A stretch of 46,715 nt of DNA from Stutzerimonas stutzeri. GTDB lineage: Bacteria; Pseudomonadota; Gammaproteobacteria; Pseudomonadales; Pseudomonadaceae. A program made the translations under genes and the position numbers. The stretch covers positions 1 to 46,715 of the forward strand of contig NZ_JYHV01000030.1 in the NCBI RefSeq assembly GCF_000952685.1. The letters run 5' to 3'. Shown piece by piece: positions 1 to 8,313 of this stretch (positions are counted from its first letter, which is position 1; each line of letters starts with the position of its first letter). Under the pieces are notes generated by a model that did not search any database, had not been told where the DNA came from, and worked only from the letters and a program-made list of their open reading frames with translations.

Positions 1-36
1 GATTACGTACAGTCCGATAACCATCAGCGGGTCTGA
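1..36 (+). other. possible 3' end of an upstream coding region
   Basis: Frame 1 is open from the first base to a TGA at 34-36 and would encode only about eleven residues. It could be the tail of a gene that begins before the window. The stretch is too short to assign a family, and an open frame of this length is also expected by chance. Confidence 0.2.
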
Positions 37-63
37 CGACGGCCCCGTGCACCCTATATCCGG

Positions 64-82
64 CCCCGCACGTTCAGCGGGG
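64..82 (+). other. hairpin in the leader of the first NCS2 permease
   Basis: CCCCGC at 64-69 and GCGGGG at 77-82 form a perfect 6-bp stem with a 7-base loop, about 42 bases before the permease start codon. There is no T-run after it, so it does not look like a terminator. It may be a structured mRNA leader or chance in GC-rich DNA. Confidence 0.3.
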
Positions 83-124
83 TCACCGCGACCATCCAAT
101 AACAAAAGCGTCCGAGGTGTTTGC

Positions 125-1471
125 ATGAACGAAGTGACCGAGCGGGAAACCGCCCCAGCGGAGAAGCGACTGCCTTTGCTGCAGATGCTGTTGGTGAGTT
201 TCCAGCACGTGCTGCTGATGTATGGCGGCGCGGTAGCCGTCCCACTGATCGTGGGCCAGGCAGCCGGGCTGTCTCGTGAGGAAATCGCCTTCCTGATTAA
301 CGCCGATTTACTGGTGGCAGGTATCGCCACGGTCGTGCAGTCGATGGGCATCGGGCCGGTGGGCATCCGCATGCCGGTGATGATGGGCGCCAGCTTCGCC
401 GCGGTCAGCAGCATGGTGGTGATGGCAGGCATGCCCGGCGTCGGCATGCCCGGGATTTTCGGCGCGACCATCGCTGCAGGTTTCTTCGGCCTGTTGATCG
501 CGCCCTTCGTGTGCAAGATCGTGCGGCTGTTTCCACCGTTGGTGACCGGCACGGTGATCACTGCGATCGGCCTGTCGCTGTTCCCGGTCGCGGTGAACTG
601 GGCGGGCGGCGGCAGCGGCACCGGCCAGTTCGGCGCCCTGCCCTACCTCGGCGTGGCAGCAGCGGTACTGGCGGTGATTCTGCTGATCAACCAGTTCATG
701 CGTGGTTTCTGGGTCAATGTCTCGGTGCTGATCGGCATGGCCCTGGGTTATGTACTGGCGGGCAGCCTGGGCATGGTCGACCTGTCCGGCATCAATACGG
801 CACCGGCGTTCCAGGTCGTCACTCCCAATCACTTTGGCACACCGCAGTTCCTGCTCGCACCGATTCTGTCCATGTGCCTGGTGGTGGTGATCATCTTCGT
901 CGAATCCGCCGGCATGTTTCTCGCTTTGGGCAAGATCACCGGCCAGGATGTCGATCCGAAGCAGCTGCGCCGTGGCCTGCTGTGTGACGCGGGCGCTACC
1001 TTTCTGGCCGGCTTCATGAACACCTTCACCCACTCCTCGTTCGCGCAGAACATTGGGCTGGTGCAGATGACCGGCGTGCGCAGCCGCTATGTCACCGCGA
1101 TTGCAGGACTGTTCCTGATCAGTCTGAGCCTGCTGCCGAAAGCGGCGTTCATGGTCGCCTCGATTCCTGCCGCCGTGCTGGGCGGCGCCGGCATCGCCAT
1201 GTTCGGCATGGTCGCCGCCACCGGCATCAAGATTCTGCAGGAAGCCGACATCGGTGACCGGCGCAACCAGCTGTTGGTCGCGGTGAGCATTGGTCTGGGC
1301 ATGGTGCCGGTGGTGCGTCCGGAGTTCTTTGCGCACCTGCCGCACTGGATGGAGCCGATCACCCATAGCGGGATTGCGGTAGCAACACTCAGCGCGGTGA
1401 CCTTGAACCTCCTGTTCAACGTGCTCGGCGGACCGGAGCGCAACGCGCTGACCGGCGCGGTTCAGCATTGA
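125..1471 (+). CDS. NCS2 (uracil-xanthine permease family) transporter, likely urate/xanthine type
   Basis: This inner-membrane proton symporter of the nucleobase-cation symporter-2 family is predicted to import an oxidised purine. The 448-residue protein is almost entirely hydrophobic, as expected for about 14 membrane segments. It carries a QH pair in TM1 (FQHVLLMYGG), an acidic substrate-site segment in TM8 (FVESAGMF) and the family signature in TM10 as QNIGLVQMTGVRSR. A QN-I/V-GL form of this signature, rather than QNNGV, is what I recall for urate transporters such as UacT and PucK, so urate is the favoured substrate by inference. I chose ATG 125 because GAGGTG at 114-119 is a good ribosome site; an in-frame ATG at 47 would add 26 non-hydrophobic residues. 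A second NCS2 gene lies 2 kb downstream on the same strand. Confidence 0.9.
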   Translation: MNEVTERETAPAEKRLPLLQMLLVSFQHVLLMYGGAVAVPLIVGQAAGLSREEIAFLINADLLVAGIATVVQSMGIGPVGIRMPVMMGASFAAVSSMVVMAGMPGVGMPGIFGATIAAGFFGLLIAPFVCKIVRLFPPLVTGTVITAIGLSLFPVAVNWAGGGSGTGQFGALPYLGVAAAVLAVILLINQFMRGFWVNVSVLIGMALGYVLAGSLGMVDLSGINTAPAFQVVTPNHFGTPQFLLAPILSMCLVVVIIFVESAGMFLALGKITGQDVDPKQLRRGLLCDAGATFLAGFMNTFTHSSFAQNIGLVQMTGVRSRYVTAIAGLFLISLSLLPKAAFMVASIPAAVLGGAGIAMFGMVAATGIKILQEADIGDRRNQLLVAVSIGLGMVPVVRPEFFAHLPHWMEPITHSGIAVATLSAVTLNLLFNVLGGPERNALTGAVQH

Positions 1472-1534
1472 GCGTGCTAAACAGGTCGCGCTGAAGCCGG
1501 CGAGGATTTGCCGGTCATCCGCGACACCTCGCAA

Positions 1535-1560
1535 CGAAACCCGCCCGCGCGCGGGTTTCG
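1535..1560 (+). terminator. hairpin terminator after the first NCS2 permease
   Basis: CGAAACCCGC (1535-1544) pairs perfectly with GCGGGTTTCG (1551-1560) around a 6-base loop. It lies 64 bases after the stop codon. The following sequence has only scattered T residues, so it may terminate weakly or protect the 3' end. Confidence 0.55.
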
Positions 1561-1581
1561 TCGTATACAGCAGGCGGGACC

Positions 1582-1609
1582 TCGACAAGCCGTTCGCCCT
1601 CGCTAAAAT
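1582..1609 (+). promoter_or_regulatory. sigma-70-type promoter for the CPA2 antiporter
   Basis: TCGACA at 1582-1587 (5 of 6 to the -35 consensus) and TAAAAT at 1604-1609 (5 of 6 to the -10 consensus) are 16 bases apart. Transcription would start near 1616, leaving a leader of about 23 bases before the antiporter start. It sits just after the preceding hairpin terminator, which supports an independent transcript. Confidence 0.6.
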
Positions 1610-1638
1610 GCAGTCCCGCCCGCCCCGAGCACCTAGAG

Positions 1639-3189
1639 ATGATTGAAGCCAGCTGGATTGCGTTCGCCTTCGTCCTGGGTCTCGCCGCACGCTCTGTGGG
1701 CCTGCCGCCGCTGATCGGTTACCTGGGGGCCGGCTTCACCCTGGCGGGCTTCGGCGACCATTTCGGTGTCGGCCCGCAGGACAGCGAAATTCTTGCCCAC
1801 CTCGCCCATCTAGGGGTGTTGCTGCTGCTGTTCACCGTCGGCCTCAAGCTCAAGCTGAGCAACCTGCTGCGTCGCGAGGTCATCGGCGGCGGCCTGCTGC
1901 ATTTCGCCATTTCCAGTCTCCTGGTCATGCCTGCCATTGTGCTGTTTCTCGATACGGGCTGGCGCGAGAGCCTGCTGCTGGCTATCGCGCTGTCGTTCTC
2001 CAGCACGGTATTGGCCGCCAAGGTGCTGGAGGGCAAGCGCGAGCTGCGCGCCTTCCATGGCCGGGTCGCGATCGGCGTACTAATCATCCAGGACCTGATC
2101 GCCCTGGTGGTGATGAGCATCGCCAGCGGCAAGGTTCCGTCGGCCTGGGCATTACTGGTGTTCGGCATCCCGCTGTTGCGTCCGTTGCTGTTCCGCCTGC
2201 TCGACTACAGCGGTCACGAGGAGCTGATGGTATTGCTGGGCCTCACCCTGGCGCTTGTAGTCGGCGGGCTCGGATTCGAGCATGTCGGGCTCAGCTCGGA
2301 GCTGGGCGCGTTGGCCTTCGGCGCCATGCTGGCCAAGCACAAGCGTGCCACCGAACTGTCGAACTCGTTGTGGGCGATCAAGGAAGTCTTCCTTGTCGGT
2401 TTTTTTCTGCAGATTGGCATCGGCGGGCTGCCGGATACGAGCGCCATGCTCTTCGCAGCGGCGCTGGCTGTGCTGTTGCCACTCAAGGGTGCGCTGTTCT
2501 TCTTTCTTTTCCTGCTCTTTCGCCTGCGCGCGCGCAGCGCCTTTCTCAGCGCCTCGAGCCTGACCAACTACAGTGAGTTCGGCTTGATCGTCGCCAGCGT
2601 GGTGTTGCCCCAGTGGCTGACACCGCTGGCCATCACCGTGGCGCTGTCGTTCGTCATTTCCGCTCAGCTCAATCGCATCTCCCACCCGCTCTACGATCGG
2701 CTGGCCAAGCGCCTGATTCCATTCGAACGCAACACCCGGCACCCCGACGAGCAACCGGTATCACTGGGTGACGCACAAATACTGATCATGGGCATGGGCC
2801 GCACCGGCCGCGCCGCCTACGATCATCTGCGCGAAAAGGGCTGGCGCCTGATCAGCCTCGATTCCGACCCGGTTACCATCGAAAAAAGCAGCGAAAGTGG
2901 CCGCCATGTTCTATTCGCCGATGCCGAAGACCAGATGTTCTGGGCGTGTCTGGAAATGAACAAGGTGGAGGCGGTGATCCTGGCGATGAACGATGCGGAG
3001 GCCAAGATCATTTCTACCCGCAAGCTGCGTAGCAAAGGCTTCGACGGATTGATCGTCTCCCATGCGATGTACGAAGACATCGCCCAACAGATCGAGGAAG
3101 CCGGCGCCGACCGCACCTACCTCACCATGACCGAAGCCGGTGCAGGGCTCGCCGAAAACGTGGCCCTGGAGTTGCTGGCCAAGCGCTGA
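1639..3189 (+). CDS. CPA2-family cation:proton antiporter with RCK/TrkA-N domain (KefB/YbaL type)
   Basis: This is an inner-membrane monovalent cation:proton antiporter with cytosolic nucleotide gating. The 516-residue protein has an N-terminal exchanger domain of roughly 365 residues with about 12 hydrophobic segments, including the conserved FSSTVLA and IQDLIAL stretches of the family. A Rossmann-type RCK/TrkA-N domain follows (about 375-510) with the dinucleotide-binding motif GMGRTGRAAYDHL. It is shorter than KefB/KefC (about 600 residues) and has no TrkA-C domain that I can see, which fits the YbaL-like branch found in pseudomonads. Potassium is the likely ion but sodium cannot be excluded. 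It has its own promoter and no obvious operon partner; the flanking purine permeases may be unrelated. Confidence 0.85.
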   Translation: MIEASWIAFAFVLGLAARSVGLPPLIGYLGAGFTLAGFGDHFGVGPQDSEILAHLAHLGVLLLLFTVGLKLKLSNLLRREVIGGGLLHFAISSLLVMPAIVLFLDTGWRESLLLAIALSFSSTVLAAKVLEGKRELRAFHGRVAIGVLIIQDLIALVVMSIASGKVPSAWALLVFGIPLLRPLLFRLLDYSGHEELMVLLGLTLALVVGGLGFEHVGLSSELGALAFGAMLAKHKRATELSNSLWAIKEVFLVGFFLQIGIGGLPDTSAMLFAAALAVLLPLKGALFFFLFLLFRLRARSAFLSASSLTNYSEFGLIVASVVLPQWLTPLAITVALSFVISAQLNRISHPLYDRLAKRLIPFERNTRHPDEQPVSLGDAQILIMGMGRTGRAAYDHLREKGWRLISLDSDPVTIEKSSESGRHVLFADAEDQMFWACLEMNKVEAVILAMNDAEAKIISTRKLRSKGFDGLIVSHAMYEDIAQQIEEAGADRTYLTMTEAGAGLAENVALELLAKR

Positions 3190-3264
3190 GCCGGCTGCCT
3201 CGCCCTACATCCGCTATCAGCATCGCCCATCACCCATCATTCACCTGCCGATTGCGGCCATCTG

Positions 3265-3278
3265 AATTGTGCACAATT
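3265..3278. promoter_or_regulatory. 14-bp perfect palindrome, candidate operator of the xanthine permease operon
   Basis: AATTGTGCACAATT is a perfect 14-bp inverted repeat ending 13 bases upstream of the -35 box of the permease promoter. A dimeric repressor or activator could bind here. The core TTGTGCACAA resembles sites of GntR- or MarR-type regulators in general shape, but I cannot name the protein. The DNA immediately downstream is AT-rich (3276-3297), unlike the surroundings. Confidence 0.5.
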
Positions 3279-3291
3279 TTTAAATTAATTG

Positions 3292-3321
3292 TTTAAAGGT
3301 GTGTTCACAGGTTGCTATAGT
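3292..3321 (+). promoter_or_regulatory. sigma-70-type promoter of the xanthine permease-Tsx operon
   Basis: TATAGT at 3316-3321 matches 5 of 6 bases of the -10 consensus. TTTAAA at 3292-3297 is a weaker -35 box, 18 bases away, and is preceded by an AT-rich stretch that could act as an UP element. Transcription would begin near 3328, giving a leader of about 85 to 100 bases. Confidence 0.5.
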
Positions 3322-3366
3322 CGGGCACATCCTGACCGATCGAACAGCTTTTCCGACGATCAGCGT

Positions 3367-3395
3367 ATGGGGGTCCGTGCAGCCCCGAAGCCCAT
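3367..3395 (+). other. structured leader upstream of the xanthine permease
   Basis: ATGGG (3367-3371) can pair with CCCAT (3391-3395) around an internal region that can itself fold, for example GGGG with CCCC around TCCGTGCAG. The structure ends 17 to 32 bases before the permease start. Its position and small size fit a translational riboswitch, and the class II xanthine riboswitch (NMT1 motif) is a natural candidate in this context. I could not match a consensus from memory, so the class is unproven. Confidence 0.3.
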
Positions 3396-3411
3396 GACCG
3401 AACAATAACTA

Positions 3412-4926
3412 ATGGCAGGCTTGACCATGACCGCAACCGAATCCAGGAGCGGTGACGCTCCCAACCAGGACCTGATCTATCAGCTCGAGGATCGCCCGGG
3501 TCCGCTCCCCGCTACCTTTGCCGCGATACAGCATGTGCTGGCCAGCTTCGTCGGTGTCATTACCCCTACCCTGATCATCGGCAGCGTGCTTGGCCTGGGC
3601 GACTACGTGCCCTATCTGGTCAGCATGGCCTTGTTCGTCTCAGGTCTCGGCACTTTCATCCAGGCCAAACGGGTCGGCCCTATCGGCGCCGGCATGCTCT
3701 GCCTGCAGGGCACCAGTTTCGGCTTTCTCAGCGTGATCCTGGCGGCGGGCTTTATCGTCAAGGGGCGCGGTGGCAGTCCGGAAGAAATCCTTTCCACCCT
3801 GTTCGGCGTCAGCTTCTGCGCCGCTTTCGTCGAGATTGCCGTCAGCCGCTGCATCGATCGACTGCGCAGGATCATCACACCGGTGGTCACCGGCACCATC
3901 ATCTGTCTGATGGGTCTGTCGTTGATCAAGGTTTCGATGACCGATATCGCCGGCGGCTACGGGGTCGAGAACCCCGGTGCGCTGCCCAACCTCGCATTGG
4001 CGGGTCTGGTGCTGGGTACCATCATCGTGCTCAACCGCTTCGGGATTCCGCTGCTGCGATTGTCAGCGGTGATCGTCGCACTGATGGTCGGCTACTTTGC
4101 GGCCTGGATGATGGGCATGGTGGATTTTTCCAGCCTCGCCACCCTCCCGGCAATCAGTGTGCCGCAGCCGTTCAAGTTCGGCTTCGCCTTCGACTGGATG
4201 GCGTTCATTCCGATTGCGGTGATCTTCCTGATCACCCCGCTGGAAACCGCAGGCGATCTGACCGCCAACTCGATGATCTCGCGCCAGCCGGTGAAGGGTC
4301 CGCTGTACATGAAGCGGATCAAGGGCGGCATTCTCGGCGACGGCTGCAGCTCGCTGCTGGCCGCCACCTTCAACAGCCTGCCGATGACGACCTTCAGCCA
4401 GAACAACGGCGTGATCCAACTGACCGGCGTGGCCAGCCGCCACGTAGGGTTGTACATCGCTGGCATTCTGATTCTCTTGGCGCTGTTTCCCGTGGTCGGC
4501 GGTGTTCTGCAACTGATGCCCAAACCGGTACTCGGTGGCGCCACGCTGATCATGTTCGGCACCGTCGCCATCGCCGGTATCAAGATCCTCGCCGAAGCGG
4601 GGCTGAACCGCCGCAACATGCTGATCGTGGCCATCTCGCTGGGCCTGGGCCTGGGGGTCGCGGCCGTGCCGGAAGTGCTGACCAACCTGCCCGAGGTACT
4701 GAAGAACATCTTCGGCTCACCGATCACCATCGGTGCCTTCAGCGCGATCCTGCTCAACTTCTTCCTGCCACGCGAACCAGGTGAGCTGGACGACTACGAC
4801 CCCGACAATCTGATCGAGGATTCGGTGGGTACCAACACCCTGGCAGTCAACATCCCGAACTACGCCGAGCCTGCCTCGAAGGCGACCAGCGACGACACCA
4901 GAGAGCACCTCACCCCAACCGGCTGA
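3412..4926 (+). CDS. NCS2 xanthine permease (XanP/XanQ type)
   Basis: This inner-membrane proton-coupled purine permease most likely imports xanthine. The protein has up to 504 residues and about 14 membrane segments. Its TM10 signature QNNGVIQLTGVASRHVG is nearly that of E. coli XanQ, and the TM8 segment TPLETAGDLTANS carries the conserved glutamate. The ATG at 3412 has no clear ribosome site; an in-frame ATG at 3427 is preceded by GCAGG at 3415-3419 with a 7-base spacer and may be the true start. A hydrophilic C-terminal tail of about 45 residues follows the last membrane segment. The Tsx-like channel gene begins 78 bases after the stop with no terminator between, so the two are probably co-transcribed. 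It differs from the first NCS2 gene in the signature, which suggests a division of substrates. Confidence 0.9.
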   Translation: MAGLTMTATESRSGDAPNQDLIYQLEDRPGPLPATFAAIQHVLASFVGVITPTLIIGSVLGLGDYVPYLVSMALFVSGLGTFIQAKRVGPIGAGMLCLQGTSFGFLSVILAAGFIVKGRGGSPEEILSTLFGVSFCAAFVEIAVSRCIDRLRRIITPVVTGTIICLMGLSLIKVSMTDIAGGYGVENPGALPNLALAGLVLGTIIVLNRFGIPLLRLSAVIVALMVGYFAAWMMGMVDFSSLATLPAISVPQPFKFGFAFDWMAFIPIAVIFLITPLETAGDLTANSMISRQPVKGPLYMKRIKGGILGDGCSSLLAATFNSLPMTTFSQNNGVIQLTGVASRHVGLYIAGILILLALFPVVGGVLQLMPKPVLGGATLIMFGTVAIAGIKILAEAGLNRRNMLIVAISLGLGLGVAAVPEVLTNLPEVLKNIFGSPITIGAFSAILLNFFLPREPGELDDYDPDNLIEDSVGTNTLAVNIPNYAEPASKATSDDTREHLTPTG

Positions 4927-5004
4927 CCCGCCTCGCGCCTGGCCGCTGCGGCGCCAGGCGCAACACCCGCATCCATCACAACAACAAAACCAAAGGGTAT
5001 ACAC

Positions 5005-5829
5005 ATGAACTTCAGACTCTCTCCCCTTTCGCTGGCGCTGGCCGGCAGCATGCTCGCCGCACCGGCCTTCGCCGACGGCATGCTGCATTGGCAGAACAAC
5101 AGCCTTACCTATCTATATGGCAAGAATTTCAAGGTCGATGCGGGCGAGATTCAACAGACCGTGACCTTCGAACACGCCAGCGGCTGGAGCTGGGGCGACA
5201 TGTTTTTGTTCGTCGATAGCAAGTGGTACAACGGCCTGTCCGGCAACGACGGCCATACCTACTACGGCGAGTTCAGCCCGCGCCTGTCGCTGAGCAAAGT
5301 CAGCGGCCAGGACATGAGTTTCGGCCCGATCAAGGATGTGTTGCTCGCGGCCACCTACGAGCGCGGTGAAAGCACCAATGGCGTGCCGAACCAAAACTAT
5401 CTGCTCGGCCCCGCCGTGGATCTCGACGTACCCGGCTTCGATCGCCTGGCCATCAATGTCTACTACCGCAAGCCCGATGGCACCACCGGCAAGCCTGGCG
5501 GCCAATGGCAGGTGACACCGACCTGGGCCATGACCTTCCCGGTCGGCAAGTCCGACATCCTCTTCGATGGCTTCATCGATTGGGTGGTCAACGATGCCGG
5601 CTCCGAGCGCCGCGGCGACTTCGTCTCGAAGAACCTGCACATCAACCCACAGATCAAGTACGACCTCGGCAAAGCGCTGGACGGTGAGGCGGGCAAGCTT
5701 TACGTGGGCATCGAGTACGACTACTGGTCCGACAAATACGGTATCGAGGACGGCGGTTTCGTCAGCCGCAACTTCGTCGGCTCGACGAATCAGAACACCG
5801 CCAGCCTGCTGGTCAAAGCGCACTTCTGA
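5005..5829 (+). CDS. Tsx-like nucleoside/nucleobase outer-membrane channel
   Basis: This is a predicted outer-membrane beta-barrel of the Tsx/OmpK nucleoside-channel family that lets nucleosides or bases enter the periplasm. The 274-residue protein starts with a signal peptide (MNFRLSPLSLALAGSMLAAPAFA, cleavage after AFA). The mature part alternates polar and aromatic residues with recurrent W and Y girdles and ends with a terminal phenylalanine (LLVKAHF), the usual barrel-assembly signal. AAAGGG at 4992-4997 is a good ribosome site. Its place directly downstream of the xanthine permease and before a strong terminator suggests that the pair forms a two-membrane purine uptake route. The exact substrate is inferred. 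Confidence 0.88.
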   Translation: MNFRLSPLSLALAGSMLAAPAFADGMLHWQNNSLTYLYGKNFKVDAGEIQQTVTFEHASGWSWGDMFLFVDSKWYNGLSGNDGHTYYGEFSPRLSLSKVSGQDMSFGPIKDVLLAATYERGESTNGVPNQNYLLGPAVDLDVPGFDRLAINVYYRKPDGTTGKPGGQWQVTPTWAMTFPVGKSDILFDGFIDWVVNDAGSERRGDFVSKNLHINPQIKYDLGKALDGEAGKLYVGIEYDYWSDKYGIEDGGFVSRNFVGSTNQNTASLLVKAHF

Positions 5830-5846
5830 CCGAGTGCAGACGAACG

Positions 5847-5873
5847 AAAGGCAGCCCTGGGGCTGCCTTTTTT
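5847..5873 (+). terminator. rho-independent terminator of the xanthine permease-Tsx operon
   Basis: AAAGGCAGCC (5847-5856) and GGCTGCCTTT (5861-5870) form a perfect 10-bp stem with a CTGG loop, followed by further T residues. It begins 18 bases after the tsx-like stop codon. Confidence 0.92.
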
Positions 5874-6104
5874 GTCTCTGTCTCATTCCTTCTTCGGACG
5901 ACGTTTCATGCGTGGGTCGCCTTGGACGGTCCCGTACTCGGCAAACCTGAGCAGAGATCGGTCCGCCATCGAATCCGGAAGCCCCGATACAACCATCTGA
6001 TGGTGACTAGCCTCGCTCGCTCCAGAACAGGTGAGCCCGCCTCGCTCCCGGCGGATCTTGCACCTGCCCTTGAGATCAATCGCCTCGTTTACCCGCGCCC
6101 TTCA

Positions 6105-8036
6105 TCACAACTTGAAGCTGCCCATCTGCCGGCTCAGATCGTCCGCCAGGCGGCTCAGTGCCTGACAGTCCTCGCGGCAGCCCCGCACGTCGCTGGCGGT
6201 CGCCTGGGCGAGATCGGCGATGCCCTGGACGTTGTGGGTGATTTCTTCGGTGACGCTGCTCTGCTCTTCGGTCGCCGCGGCGACCTGAGCATTCATGCCG
6301 CTGATCGCTTCGACCTGCTCCGTGATGGCATTCAGCGACTGGCCGGTACGCTGGCTGGCTTGAACACCGGTACCAGTGGCAGCCTGTCCTGCGTGCATCG
6401 AATTGACCGCGGTCTCCGCGCCGCTCTTGAGCCCCAGAATCATCTGCTGGATCTCGTCGGTCGACGCCTGGGTACGGCTAGCCAGGGTTCTCACCTCATC
6501 GGCGACCACCGCGAAGCCCCGGCCCATCTCTCCGGCACGTGCGGCCTCGATGGCGGCATTGAGGGCGAGCAGATTGGTCTGTTCGGAAATGCTGCGGATC
6601 ACCGCGAGCACCTTGTCGATAGACGCGACCTGCTGCGCGAGGTCGGTCACCGATTCGGCGGCGTGACCGATCTCTCCGGACATTTTCTCGATGTGTGCGA
6701 TGGAGTCCCCCACCACCTGGCCCGCCTGCACCGCTTCGTCACGCGCGTCCTTGGAGGCCTGCGCGGCGCTGCTGGCGTTGCGGGCGATCTCCTGGACCGT
6801 CAAGCCCATCTCATGCACCGCGGTTGCCACCATATCCGTCATCTCGTGCTGGCGCCCGGCGCGGGTGGCGGTGTTATCGACCACTTCCGCCACCTGCCCG
6901 ACCGCAACGCGCAACTGTTGGCTGGTATTCAGTATGTCACCGATGAGGCCCCGCAGGCTGCCGATGAAGCGATTGAAGCCGCGCGCCAGATCACCCAGCT
7001 CGTCAGCCCGGCTCTCGTCGAGGCGGCGAGTCAGGTCGCCGCCGCCACCGCCGATTTCCACCAGCGCCGAGGTCACCTGGCGGATCGGTCGAACCAGCCC
7101 ACGGGCCAGCAACACCACGAGCCCCAGGAAGAACAACGCGATACAGGCCGCGATCAGGCTGATGGTCCACAAGGTGCGTCGTGCTTCAGCGAAGATTTCG
7201 GCTTCCGGCACCGTGCTGACCAGGATCCAGTTCAGGCTGTCCAGCGGTTGCGCCAGTGCCAGAAAAGCTTCGCCCTCATGCTCGAATCTCACCGTCGTTT
7301 GCTCGCCCGCCAGCAGTCGACGCGCCGCATCATCTCCGGTCAGCGCCTTCAGTTCGGTGCGATCGTTATGCTCGGTACGGGGATGAACCTTGACCCGTCC
7401 GCTCGCATCGATCAGGTACACCTCGCCTCGCTCACCGAAGCGAAAGTTGCTGATCAGCTCGGACATGCTTTTCAGGCTGTAGCCCAGCCCGGCAACGCCC
7501 AGGGTCTTGCCGCCGGCCGTGATGCGCTGGTTGATGAACAGCGTGGGTAGCCGCGAGGTCTTGTCGATGTCGATCTCGAAGCGGCGGTTTATGTCGCTGT
7601 CGAGCAGGCTGTAGAACCAGCCATCGCCCGGCGCACTGCGTTGCAAGGTGCGTGAAAGACCGGTCTCGGAATAATAGTTGCCGCTTTCCAGCACCGCGAT
7701 GGAGGCCGTCAACGCTTGCTCCTGGGTTTTCACGCCCTGCAGGTAGCGCCCCATCGCCGCCGCCTGATCCGGGCTCTCGCCATCGCGAAGCCACTCCTGC
7801 ACCAGGCTGTTACCCGCGATCCCGGCGGTGGCGGTTATCGGCGCCATCAACGTGCGCTCGATATCGTTGCGAATCGCGGTGATGTTGGCAGGCAGGGCCT
7901 GACCAACCAGATAGCGTTCGGCCAAACCATTCAGTGCGGATGAATAAATCAGGATGACGATCAGGAGGCTGGTGAGTAACGCAGCCCCCATGCTGACAAT
8001 CAACTGCCACTGGATACTGCGTTTCATGAAAGACAT
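6105..8036 (-). CDS. methyl-accepting chemotaxis protein with periplasmic Cache domain
   Basis: This inner-membrane chemoreceptor signals through CheA/CheW to the flagellar motor. The 643-residue protein has TM1 at about 9-31, a periplasmic double-Cache-like domain at about 35-285 (containing [12 protein letters not shown] and GVAGLGYSL), TM2 at about 288-312, a HAMP domain, and a signalling hairpin whose tip reads [19 protein letters not shown]. There is no CheR-tethering pentapeptide at the C-terminus (RQMGSFKL). I chose the ATG at 8036 (MSFMKRS) because GAGGT precedes it at proper distance; an upstream in-frame ATG at 8093 lies in the leader hairpin. A sigma-28-like promoter precedes it. 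The ligand is unknown: the binding-site pattern does not match the amino-acid motif I know for PctA-type receptors. Purines or the product bound by the neighbouring solute-binding protein are guesses from context. Confidence 0.9.
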   Translation of the reverse strand: MSFMKRSIQWQLIVSMGAALLTSLLIVILIYSSALNGLAERYLVGQALPANITAIRNDIERTLMAPITATAGIAGNSLVQEWLRDGESPDQAAAMGRYLQGVKTQEQALTASIAVLESGNYYSETGLSRTLQRSAPGDGWFYSLLDSDINRRFEIDIDKTSRLPTLFINQRITAGGKTLGVAGLGYSLKSMSELISNFRFGERGEVYLIDASGRVKVHPRTEHNDRTELKALTGDDAARRLLAGEQTTVRFEHEGEAFLALAQPLDSLNWILVSTVPEAEIFAEARRTLWTISLIAACIALFFLGLVVLLARGLVRPIRQVTSALVEIGGGGGDLTRRLDESRADELGDLARGFNRFIGSLRGLIGDILNTSQQLRVAVGQVAEVVDNTATRAGRQHEMTDMVATAVHEMGLTVQEIARNASSAAQASKDARDEAVQAGQVVGDSIAHIEKMSGEIGHAAESVTDLAQQVASIDKVLAVIRSISEQTNLLALNAAIEAARAGEMGRGFAVVADEVRTLASRTQASTDEIQQMILGLKSGAETAVNSMHAGQAATGTGVQASQRTGQSLNAITEQVEAISGMNAQVAAATEEQSSVTEEITHNVQGIADLAQATASDVRGCREDCQALSRLADDLSRQMGSFKL

Positions 8037-8059
8037 GTGACGACCTCTGGCGGGAACTA

Positions 8060-8105
8060 CGTATACATTTATTCGTCTTTTCGTATACGCCATTTATGCA
8101 TGGCG
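8060..8105 (-). other. two adjacent stem-loops in the chemoreceptor leader
   Basis: Reading on the minus strand, CGCCAT and ATGGCG (8105-8100 and 8093-8088) form a perfect 6-bp hairpin. Then CGTATAC (8089-8083) and GTATACG (8066-8060) form a 7-bp stem with a 16-base loop. Both lie between the predicted sigma-28 start site and the ribosome site, so the short leader is almost wholly structured. The GTATAC repeats could alternatively be protein-binding sites. Confidence 0.4.
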
Positions 8106-8113
8106 TCATTCGT

Positions 8114-8140
8114 CTATCGGTACGGCCATGACAAACTTGA
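8114..8140 (-). promoter_or_regulatory. sigma-28 (FliA)-type promoter of the Cache chemoreceptor
   Basis: On the minus strand TCAAGTTT (8140-8133) and ACCGATAG (8121-8114) are separated by exactly 11 bases. The sigma-28 consensus is TAAAGTTT-N11-GCCGATAA, so the match is 7 of 8 and 6 of 8. The promoter lies about 78 bases upstream of the chemoreceptor start, as expected for a late flagellar-regulon gene. Confidence 0.7.
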
Positions 8141-8313
8141 TAACCGTTCGGCGGCGGCGTTGATTGGCCGGAAGCACCGCTCCTGGCGGTCGACATCGCT
8201 ATCCCGTTCGCTATCGCGCCTCATGGCGTGATGGCTCGCCAACCTTGCGTAGCCCCAGCAACCACAGGCTAATGCATACGCGCGACCTGCCTACGGCTGC
8301 CGACGAACCTCTA

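Noticed and set aside
308..1690. 460-codon minus-strand frame across the first permease
   Set aside because: Antisense shadow of the NCS2 gene with a His/Gln/Arg-rich product and no ribosome site or domain; it also spans the intergenic terminator and promoter.
5922..7550. Long open frame on the plus strand across the chemoreceptor gene
   Set aside because: It is antisense to a clear chemoreceptor, its product is rich in Arg, His and Asp with no domain, and it arises from the GC-skewed third codon positions of the real gene.
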